From NCBI GenBank assembly GCA_944739405.2, contig OX123205.2, positions 40,754,475-40,818,474 of the forward strand: DNA of 64,000 bases, read 5' to 3'. Below the pieces are notes generated by a model. It did no database searches. It was not told the origin of the DNA and was given only the letters and a program-made list of their open reading frames with translations. A program made the position numbers and the translations under genes. This document shows, in pieces, positions 42,935 through 53,800 of the stretch; the first letter of the stretch is position 1; every line of letters begins with the position of its first letter. This DNA is from Euclidia mi (taxonomy: Eukaryota > Arthropoda > Insecta > Lepidoptera > Erebidae).

Positions 42935-42967
42935 ATGGACGGAACATTACGTTTTCCATATATCCAG
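42935..42967 (+). CDS. Candidate first coding exon (MDGTLRFPYIQ)
   Basis: The ATG is in the context GCAATGG (G at -3 and +4) and opens 11 codons ending exactly at a strong splice donor (CAG then GTACGTAAAC), phase 0. I cannot place a second exon. It would be transcribed towards, and possibly across, the Ig gene on the other strand. It could be chance. Confidence 0.3.
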
Positions 42968-43760
42968 GTACGTAAACGAAACAACATTTTTTTTTGTTTA
43001 AATATATTAATTACATTTCCCAAACTCATTGTCCAATTGACGATAAAACGCTCAGAGACGGTACAAAAATACATCTCGCTACACCTAATTAAACTAACGA
43101 TAAATGGTTTGTGAGATCGATAATAACACGTGACATGACATGCCCGCGACGCGCCCGCGCCTCCGCTCATATCACAAATCTTAACAACAACAACTAAAGG
43201 AATACGTATGTGTGTATAAGAACAATAGCTACATGTACACACAGACGTAACCCACAGACAGAGAGTCCAACAGTATCGAGAGGGAAAAGGAACGTCACTA
43301 AACACAATCTAAGAAAAACTGACGTCGTGAACCGACGTCGGCATAACATCGAACATTTGATAAAAATTTGTTACACTTACACTCTACTAGATTGTTGCAA
43401 AACTTGTGGTAGCAAATATTAGTAGTACTTCGTTCATACAAAAACACGGCCGACCTAAACGGACGTCTAAAATTGACATCGAAATTTACACGATTCAGTT
43501 AAGCTATGATACACTTTCATGTTTTTTTTATTTATTAAGAATTTGACATCTATATAAAATATATCATAGTTATTATATGCTAGCAGAGTATTGCTTGTCA
43601 CTAGCACATTGTGCGGGAACGCATCAACACTCTCCACTTAACCTATAATTTCATTATCATTTGGTGTTCACATTGCACTAATAATTCACATTCCTTTATA
43701 AATACGAACATAACATACGTACATAATATTTATAATCAATATAAGAAAATTCTATTTTAA

Positions 43761-44209
43761 AATATCAACAATTTGGCACATTCGTTTCCTGTTTCTAAAT
43801 TACGCGTAAGAAATAAAGTGGACACAGTAGATAAGATAAGTACGGAGACAGGAAAAAATATAGTAAATGACGCAGGAAATTTTATAGACAGGAAAACGGA
43901 GAAAGTGGAGGTAAAGACAAAGATTAGGCCAAGACACGTCCGCCACAAACTATCATAAAATAAATATTATTTGTAAGTTAAACTGGTTCTACTAGAGGAG
44001 AAAGAGGTTAACAGGGACACGTTAACAGCTGGTAAACTATTTGCCACTGAAACTGAACCACTAAGTAGCAATCTCACACCTACTGATCAATTAAACAAAT
44101 ACGTCTCATCACCCAGAGAAGAAAATACACTTCGCAGTTCAGATTCAGCAGCTAACAGACAGCTTACTGAAGACGCAGCCAATATGAATGCCGCAGCGAA
44201 CGTGTGAGT
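43761..44209 (+). other. Unassigned open frame in two blocks, same frame
   Basis: One frame reads NINNLAHSFPVSKLRVRNKV and onward for 65 codons to a TAA at 43,956. A second TAA follows 18 bp later, and then the same frame is open for about 75 codons (LVLLEEKEVNRDTLTAGKLF and onward, ending NAAANV) to a TGA near 44,207. The composition is Glu/Lys/Asn/Thr-rich without hydrophobic blocks. No ATG opens it and no domain is recognisable. It could be a decayed exon or transposon coding sequence. Confidence 0.25.
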
Positions 44210-44704
44210 AGTAGGTACTTAATACGAGTATAGACACGCTACATAACAAATGATACTTACATACATACATAGTTCTACGAAGACTAGAGTAGGAGATAGA
44301 TAGGTCGCCATAGCAGAGGCGACAAGGGTTCCGCGACGGACGGCTCAACGAGAGTTACATTGGACAAGCTCAGGCAATTTGGAGACAAAATCACTTTGAA
44401 ATCCATGGAAGAATCTTAAATATGTCGACAAATCAGTCTTAGTAGCTAATTTACGTAAACCTTGTTAGTGTGCCCGCTATGCGGCAACAATCAAACAAGG
44501 CTTTTTCAAATTAGCTGGTTGATGGATCTGAACGTGATTGAGAACACTCGGTGAATATACCCTATATTCACCATAAATTATGGTTGACACTTTGAACGCG
44601 GTCTGACTACAAACAATAGATTTTTTACCGAGTTTCCTGCGTTCAAAGTGTGATTCTGTATTGCCTGAACTGAGAATAGTCGCACTTAGTATGCTGCTTG
44701 CCAG
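44210..44704 (-). other. Probable 3' UTR side of the Ig gene, with an inverted repeat
   Basis: This lies downstream of the minus-strand stop codon. ACACTTTGAACGC at 44,587-44,599 is the exact complement of 44,639-44,651, a 13-bp stem with a 39-nt loop. I found no clear AATAAA on the minus strand here, so the transcript end is not located. Confidence 0.35.
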
Positions 44705-44884
44705 CTAACGTTGTGCTATAAGGTACATGAGCAGCAGCAGTAGTTCTGGTTGGGACGTGGTTGTACTGCCGGTGTTGTGAAGAGCTCGTACTGTGTGGCG
44801 GGCTGGCGCGGGGGAGGCAGGTGCTGCGCGTCGAGGGAATACTGCTACTGCACCTCCTGCAGGGGCTGCTGCTACGCACCAAAC
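44705..44884 (-). CDS. Ig gene last exon: end of Ig3 and C-terminal tail
   Basis: TCTTGTTTAG precedes. VWCVAAAPAGGAVAVFPRRA completes Ig3 (with the preceding EPDE it gives the EPDEVWCVA strand F, Cys275). A Pro/Ala/Ser/Thr-rich stalk follows, then LHNTGSTTTSQPE, LLLLLMYLI, AQR and TAG. The hydrophobic end is short (9-10 residues) but directly terminal, as in GPI signals. The attachment site would be around N309-S312. Confidence 0.78.
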   Translation of the reverse strand, partial: VWCVAAAPAGGAVAVFPRRAAPASPAPARHTVRALHNTGSTTTSQPELLLLLMYLIAQR

Positions 44885-47800
44885 CTAAACAAGAATATTG
44901 CTCAGGACCATCTCGACATTTCAGATTAGCTGAATAAGCTATGATTAGTTTAGATACGAATCTGTATCGAGTTTTCACATAGCCCTACGTTCCACAATCT
45001 GGCTTTAAAATTTGTGACGCTCATAAGTGTTACGTTGAATTGAGTTGAATGAAATATTTGCGAGACTAAAATGTGAATTATAGTCTATTTCTTCACTTTA
45101 AAAGTAACATAAACATAACACACATAACATAACTTCACGTCTTTATCCCCCAAGGGGTAGGCCGATGTGTATTACACACCCACACTTCGCCAGTTATGTT
45201 TCGGTCCCAATGTAATATGCGAGCCTATTGCCATCTACCGGGCACATTGTTGAGCGAATGATAATTAACAATTTTAATACACACATAACTTCGAAAAGTC
45301 AGAGGTGTGGGCCCGGGGCACCTGGTGACCGAACCCGAGACCATTGTCTCGGCAGTCCGTTACGTACACCACTGGGCTATCGCCGCTTACTTTAAAAGTA
45401 AGATCGAATTTACCTTTGTCAGATACAAGCATACATATCCCCAGTATAGGAAACTCATCAATCGTCACAGATCATTTCAAATTATCTTTTGGGATATACA
45501 CCACGTTTCTTTGTTTGGAGTAATCGATATTTCGGCACTGTTGCAAGCGAAAGACAATTTAACATGAGTTTAAATGACCACGAAAGTTTAAATTCCCACA
45601 TCATGGCTCTTTTATTGAAATCAACATGCAAAATTTTCTTACCTCATCAGGCTCAGCAACATGCAGCACAGCCCGCCAGCAATGCTGCGGCAGATCTGGT
45701 GCAAGCGCAGCCGGGAGTGCCCCACCGGCACCGGCGCCCCGCACCCAAAGCACCCTCACGCCTCGTCCACAAGCACCACACTCCAACCGCCATCCACCCC
45801 GCCAAGGCGTTGCACTCAGCGCTGTGGCTGTAGCTCCACCTAAGAGAAATCACACATTTACCAACCTCGTCGAAACAAAAACTGGATTGGAATTTCATTC
45901 CTTAAATTGGGTGTGACTAAATGATAAGTAAGAATATCCTTCCAAATAAAAGAGATGTTCGAAATCGGTTAATCATAGGAATGTTGAGGTCATAGATATA
46001 AAATTCAAACAACTCTGAATCGTTTGAAAACTTTCTATAAGTATTTGTTATTTTTGCATGAATTTTGTACTTCATTCTATGTAGGAAAAACTGTACCCAT
46101 GGAATTAAATAACTTTAGGAAGAACGTGTTCAAAACAGTACTTGAGATTACAAACGAGTACATATATACACGATACACGCTTATTTTTCATACTCTCTTT
46201 CTTCTTTTCTCAAAGCAAAAGAGGAGAGGGTATAAGAATGAGAGAATTAGCCAGAAGAGGACGAGGATTACTTCGCAATATTTTAGCTTATCCTAGGCAA
46301 ATATTGTATTATCAGACGAACCAAAGCTCGTTTGACTTCATATATTAAATATTTTAAACAAATATTTACCGAAAAATACACAAATATTTCATTTAACCTC
46401 GATGTTAGCCAATTTGATTTTATTTTTTTGCAGAACCTAATTAGATTGCTAAAATAGGCGAAAATTGTTTGGTTATTTGATGTTAGGGAAACCCCTAACA
46501 TCAAATAACCAAACAATTTTCGCCTATTTTCAGATCGTTGAAAGCCTCTGTAGGTTGTAAATGTAATTAATGTTAGGTAATAATAAGTGTACTCGTAGGT
46601 AATTGAAATAAAATTTGATAAACGTACTTCATAAAATTACGTGATAACAATCTCATTATAATATAATTTCGACAAACGTTTAGTGTAGGCGTTTGTGTGT
46701 TCGAATATAATTATTGTGTAAATTACTTGAAGTATATTTTAACTAATATATATTTATATCTTTGAAAGAATAAGGTAATACTAAATTATGATACAGTCAT
46801 TATTAATATCAAGAATATTTTAAAACATCTCATCATATTCTGTAAGATACTGTCTATTTTAAGCATTGTATTTTCGAAGTATCTCCTAAAGTACCTTTCA
46901 CCGTTTGGGTGCTAAAATATACATACATAGTCTCACTCCTATATCCCCGAAGAGGTAAGCAGAGGTATATTGCTACACCCACTTTTCGCCAGATGTATTT
47001 TAGTCCCACGTAATAGGGGTCGAGTCTATTGCCGTAACGGGCACATTACCAGACTCCGTGCTGCTACTGCGAATTTCCTAACGGAAAAAGCCAATAACAC
47101 TGCCCGATCCGGGGATCAAACCCGAGACCACCCAATCCCACGCGCACATTTATGTCGCGAGACCAACGAAAATATCTTATTCCATATACCGGCACTACTT
47201 GCATAACTTTTCATTGATGTTCTTGATGAAGAACATTGATTTCAAAGACGATACCTGATATTTATAGATGAAAGCAAAAATACAAATAAGTAAAGTCTCT
47301 ATCTAAGTGTCTCCACAACTTTTCACGAATAACAAATCTTAACTAAGGTCATATGCCGAGTACGAACAAAAGGACGTGTGGCGTGTGGCAGGTGTTCCAT
47401 TTTCATAAAATTTAAAGTGATACGTATTTTTGGATTCGCGCTGTCTTCACAATATCATAGTAAAAATTATTTACTTTATTTTTAGTTTGTGCTTGGCGTT
47501 TGATATAGAATCTATGGCTGTCTGGCGACAAAGATTCATGAAAGTATGTTTTCTGCTCAATGTAAGTAGATTTAGAAGAAATTATTGACAAGATATTATT
47601 GTGTATTACAAATACATATTTATAGTACCTATTAATTATCAGTATAATGAGGTTACCGAAAGGTAGTGAGTTAGGCCCTACTCAATTATACGTAAGTATT
47701 AAAACGAAATAGAACGATTAAAAATACAACGTAAGTATAAATAAGATATAAGGATTGGTTTGTGAATATTTTGAGTGCCAAAATACTTACCAGTAACTTT

Positions 47801-50800
47801 GAGCGTCACTCGCTTCAACTCCCGTAGTCGCATGAGGTCTGGACCACGAGCGCCCACGCACCGATACTCGCCGCCTTCTTGATACAGCGCGTCTTTTATA
47901 CCTACGAAAAATGCAATATTTAATTTTCCCGGCAAACCATTTGCAAGAACGTAAAAAAATATTAAAGTAAAAACAATTTATTTTGGTAGAGTATTTACAT
48001 ATTAATATTAGAATCAGTAATCTGATGATGATTAGAATCTTTCATAATAATCGAAGATAGGGCTTGATAATATGCACTGAAAAATCGATATAGAAATCGA
48101 ACAGTTTAGACTATAGATAATTTAACATTCAGCAGGGCACCACTATACGCATTTCAATGTAATATCTAAAGTTTTAAATAAATAGTCAGAAACACTTGTA
48201 AAAAAGGCAGCAATAGCAGAGTGGAGATACTAACAGACTGCCATGCAGACGGTATCGGGTTCGAATCCACGGCGCGCACCAATGACTTTTCGGAGTTATG
48301 TGCGTATGGAATTGTTAATTATTGCTTGTGCCCGTGCCTCGGAGAGCACGTTAAGCAGTCGGTCCCGGTTATCCTGAAGATCTTTGACAGTCGTTACAGG
48401 GCGTCAGTACCTTCTCAATAAACTGACACTAGTCTAAACCATGGAATATCGCTATCCCTTCGGGTTGCGGAGGTCAGACAGGCAGTCGCTCTGTGGAAAA
48501 GCTAATATTCAGCCAAATCCGGTTAGACTAGTAAGCGGACCCCAGATTGAAACTGGGATAACGCTAAGAGGATGAGAGGATGATGATGAGTCAGAAACAC
48601 TTGTAGTAAAACTTCTATATAGACTTATCTACTACACTTATGTGAGCACTTACCTAAGACACCATGAGCATGATGGGAGCCAGCCGGCGCCCAAGACTCG
48701 CTCGAGTTTCCCACCACTCTTCGCCACCAACAACCCACACTTCCTGTACAAACAAACACATTATCTTAGCTCGGCAACATATTTTACGATGTCGCTGGAT
48801 GATTTACACTATGCTGCGGGCTTGGAATCGAAGCCACAGCAAACACGAAACATGTTTTGTGTGATTCACAATTTTTTGTTTTGGTCCTGAATGTTCTTTG
48901 TGCCAGATGATTGATCGTTTGTGGAGGCCGCACACAGGATTTATTACTATTGCGGGAGTTGTATTTATCGAAAGAGAAAAACGAAATTTATTTATTTTTT
49001 ATTTATTTATTTAGTACAACTGCTCACTACACTAACAGTTGCCCAAAGCGTGTAGTGAGTCATTACATTTAGGTGGGTACATAATATTAACTTATTTTCT
49101 AATGTAGTCATTTGCAAAAAACATTTTACATATAATTAAAAACATATAAAATTTGGTGACAAATATGTCCACATCCGGATATTTACCAATAATGCTATTG
49201 AGCAGTGTGAGTGCTTGAGTGGTAGGCGCATACTGCGCGGTACAAGTTCGTACCTGTGGTGCGGCGAGTAAGCGCCGCGAGCGCACTCGCGTAATATACG
49301 CGAGTGCGCGAGTGGTGCTGAGATCGAACAACGAGACAACGTATTAGAGTCATCAATTTGGTTGTGTAACAATAAGAAATAATGTGACACTAATTTACAT
49401 TTCCGCCGTAGTACTAGTGTGTCGAGGCCTACCATACCAGACACGAACAGAGACGGATATAAATATGGGTAGAAGCCATATAACTTTTTGTATAAAAACC
49501 GAGCAAATTTGCGTATTACCCGTTCAACCATTGTGATGTACTTCTCCTCATGTGGATCCCAGATTATCGAATTATATTCCAGAATACTGCGAACAAAGGA
49601 AAAGTACAGCAAAACGGTAGCACACCTGCTCTGAAAAGGGATAGACTGCCTCATCACAAATCCCAATGCCTTTAAACCCTGCTTACAAATTAAAGAGATA
49701 TGTGCATTGAATGTTAAGCATGTGTCTAGAGTTATACCTAAGTCTCGTATTTCGCTGACTCGCTCCAACGGGTCACCAGAAATATTGTAAGTATAATATA
49801 TGTAAGTGGCGAGCGAGAACGAGTAAATGTTACTGTCTTACATTTACTGACATTAAATTCCAAGCGGTTATGTTCAGCCCAAGCCACAACCCTGTCGATA
49901 TCGCGCTGGAGCGCGTCACAGTCCGCCGTGCTACCGATTCCCAAGAATAACTTCAGGTCATCAGCAAACATTAAACACTGAGCAGTGCTGACAACGCTCG
50001 GCAAGTCATTCACCATGATCAGGAACAGAGTAGGGCCCAAGACACTACCCTGACTGACACCAGAACGAGTGTCATACGAGTCAGAGCGGTACCTACCATG
50101 TTTCACATATTGAGTTCGATTAGTAAAATAGCAAGCGAATAAGTCGAGAAGTTTAGGAGCAAAACCAAAAGCGGATAACTTTTGCAACAAGATATCATTC
50201 TGGACCCGATCCAAAGCTTTTCTGAAATCAAAATATGTCACGTCAATTTGCCTTTTATTATCCATTTCCGCAACACAATAATCAACAAAGTTGATCAAAT
50301 TAGTAGTAATCGATTTGCCCCTTCTAAACCCGTGCTGGCTCTCGCTCAGTTGCTGTTTGATCTGTCTGGCGATATGACTATTTAAGATAAACTCAAATAC
50401 CTTGCCGAGCGCTGAAAGCACGGCTATAGGTCTATAATTAACTACTTGACTCCTGGAGCCATCCTTGGGTATCGGTGTAACGCGAGACACCTTCCACAAA
50501 CTAGGATATGTACCATTTCTTATGGGTAAGTTTAAAATGTGTAACAGTGGTTCTTTAAAAATGCCGATGCAGTCTTTAATAATGTAGGCCGGTAAACCAT
50601 CGGGACCTATGGACGAACGAGCCTTCAACCGTTTCACCGCATGTAATAGGTCAGATTTACTGACTGATCAATGGGAAATGGGAACTTGTATATATTATAT
50701 CCTCAACTTTTATCCGTTCAGTTTGAAAATAAAATCCTTAAACGCAATCTGAAAAATAAACTTAAGGCCCAAAATAATAAACACAACCTAAAATTTGATC

Positions 50801-53800
50801 ATTAGTTATTGTAACCTTAAAGTAAAACAATGCCTTCTGGCTTTAATTTTTAACGGATTATAAATCGTAACATTTCATTCTACCTGAGTTGGAACAACAA
50901 AATACGAAAGTTTTCTTAGAAAAGATTCGTAAAATTTTTAGAACTTTTATTTTTCTCTTGACCTTTAACAAAATGTAACATGAATGTTTCTAATTGACTT
51001 TGTGAATAACATTAACTGATGGTAGGAGTCCATTAATATTATATTATGACTATAATTATATTTAATTCGATATTAAGTTATAAAGCTAGAATATGAACTA
51101 GCAACTTCATTCTCTATTATCGATACGCTTTATATAACAGTGCATAGGGTTCCCACCAAGAACTTAGGGTCCCAAGCCAACCTCACCTGCAAGTGGTGCA
51201 CCTGCCGATCAACGGACGAGGCTCTGGCAAACAAAATATCCCGATAAGCAGCAATAGGCTCGCCACCTATTACGTGGGATCAAAACACTGGCGAAAAGTG
51301 GGCGTTTATTATGCCTCTGCCTACCCCTTCGGGGAAACAGGCGTGAGTCTATGTATGTATGTATGTTAATATAACAGTATTACTTGTAGAAGAATATATA
51401 GTATTTAGTTGATTGGTTGGCAATTACACGTAATACAATTAATATTACTTGACTACAAAAGGAAAATTGTTTACTATACCTATTAATATGGTATGTATAT
51501 AAAGAAAAGAAACACGAAACTTAGCACAACGAATCGAACCGACTATACATGGTTCAGTCTTAAAGAGCCAGGCGACCGCTTAAGCCACTCCACCACCCGT
51601 GTAGTCAAAAAGTTACTTAACAATAATTTTCTCATTTTCCTTTAAAATGCAGAAATATTTTTTAACATACTTTCAATTGATCGCAACACGATACAAAAAA
51701 TAATATAAAAATGAACTGTTCTGTGCAGCAATTAGAGTTCTGTAAATTAAAAAAGCTTTCAAACTGGTTCGATGGAAACATACTTTCATATTTTAATGCA
51801 ATATTGGAATAATTGGTCCAGAGGCTCTATTGTATTTCTCGGAAATACGTTGATCGCCACTTTTTAGAGTTTTTGCAACTGGCTATTAAAATGTATGCTA
51901 TTATGTACACATTATTATTTTATCTGTGGTACTATACCAGTACCAATGGCGTAGTGGTCAGTCCGTTTATTCTCACTAGTTCTACCAGCAATTAGTTCCA
52001 TGGAACTAGTGAGACTTTTTTTTCTTAGTAGTTCCACCGTAGTTGTTAAGTCCATGGAACTACTGAAAAAAAAAGTCTCATTATTTCAATGGAACTGATT
52101 GCTGGTGTAACTAGTGGGAATGATCCAGAATAATGAAACGAATTGTTTTTATATAACCCTGATGTTATGACTACGACCTTCTGCCCAGATTGTGGCGACG
52201 AAGAGAGAATGAGTGCAAATCAATCAAGTTTGAAAGCACATCAATGAAAATGGCCCTTGCATAGCTCCGAAATATCGGTAACTTGATTAACTAAGAGTTC
52301 ATGTTATAGTTTTTATTTTCTTTAAAAAAAATTAATAAACAAAGATCGGAATCAGGGAGCTAACATTGTCAAAAGTATGGATATGCCTAACTTTTTTATG
52401 TGTTTCCGGAACTAGATTCTGGAAAATTTCGAATTTATAATGAAGGTATTTTAAACTTTTGAAAAAACCTTCAATCAAAATCCAAAATTTTCTGGAATCT
52501 ACTTCCGGAAACACATTAAAAACTAGACATATCTATACTTTTGACAACGTTAGCGTCATTAATACCGATCGTTGGTAATAAAGATAGATAGATAGATAGA
52601 TTATTCTTTATTGTACACCTTACAAAAATTACATTATAAAACAAAACAGAACACAAACAGAATGTACAAATGGCGGCCTTATTGCTGAAAGCGATCTCTT
52701 CCAGGCAACCTTAGGATGGACAGATGATAAATAAGCCTTGTGCGATAAATGGTGCAGTTTCAAAGACAACCAGAATAATACACTTACTAAAATACAAGAA
52801 GTTCATAGACATACACAAACATATATAGATACACATATACATATACCTACACACATACAATAATATATACATATTTATATATAATATATATATAATATAT
52901 ACCTACTATAAATACCATGAAAGATGTCAAATGGACGAAAGATAGTGCGTTTTTAACAAACCTTTAAATATACTTAGCGATTTTGCTCTACGAATGTCTA
53001 AAGGCAGTGCATTCCACAGGCGCACAGCTTGGACAGTAAAAGATTTGTCAAAATAATTAGTGGAATGCATTGGCATCTCCAGCTTCAAGTCCTCAGACGA
53101 CCTCAAGGACCTTAAATGTGTGTCATGAAGGAACTTAAAACGTTCTTTAAGATAAGTGGGACTATTGGGATTAAACAGGATATTATACAGTAATGTAAGA
53201 ATGTGAGTATTTCTGCGAAGGCGAATCGGAAGCCACTTGAGCCTGTTACTACTATGAAAGACAATGTGAAAATAATGTTCGCTTGCCGTCCCAGTTTCTC
53301 GCCTCAAGACAAGTATTGTTAGACCATGTCACAGACGGTGATTTGAAAATCTCCGACTCCAGATTTGGCCACACACTCACACTAAAAAGAAAGAATGACC
53401 ACGAAAGATTTCAATTCCTGTATTTATGACTATCTTACCTTTAGGACAATGTAGCTGCACGTTGCCTCCTAAAGGCACTTCAACTTTCTGATGATCAGGC
53501 TCTTCTGGCTCTGGTTCTGCTTCTGTCGCCGTCTCTGTATTCTCTTCTGGGGCTGCTGCAAAATTAAGTTTCGATGATGTCTCCAGTTTAAGACTACTGA
53601 AGACTTAATTATCATTTTAAAAGAGTGGGTATCTGTAGCTCTTTCTTTTCAAAAATGAGAAAACCTGATTGATAGAATGCCGAATGCAGTAATACGAGAG
53701 CAATGTGGCCTGAAAGAAGCCTGGGCCGGGCAGGGCCTAGTAACGCCTGGCAAATTTATGAGGCTAACGTGTGTGGGCAAGTCGGACGCGGCAGACCTCG

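Larger units (their letters stand above)
48989..50667 (-). mobile_element. 5'-truncated CR1/Jockey-type LINE inside the Ig gene
   Basis: The RT C-terminal two-thirds plus a 3' UTR end in a (TAAA)n-like tail at 48,989-49,015. It sits in the largest Ig intron, in the same orientation as the gene. The 5' truncation at about 50,667 is typical of incomplete reverse transcription. Confidence 0.85.

Noticed and set aside
42916..43305. 129-codon minus-strand frame
   Set aside because: It is antisense to the promoter-like and first-exon region. Cys-rich translation without a recognisable domain.
45489..45916. Plus-strand frames of 96-114 codons rich in Ala/Pro
   Set aside because: Shadows of the GC-rich Ig exon on the opposite strand, which has splice sites and Ig motifs.
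52584..52612. CRISPR-like or regulatory array
   Set aside because: It is a (GATA)n microsatellite forming the LINE tail. No spacer-repeat structure exists anywhere in the window.
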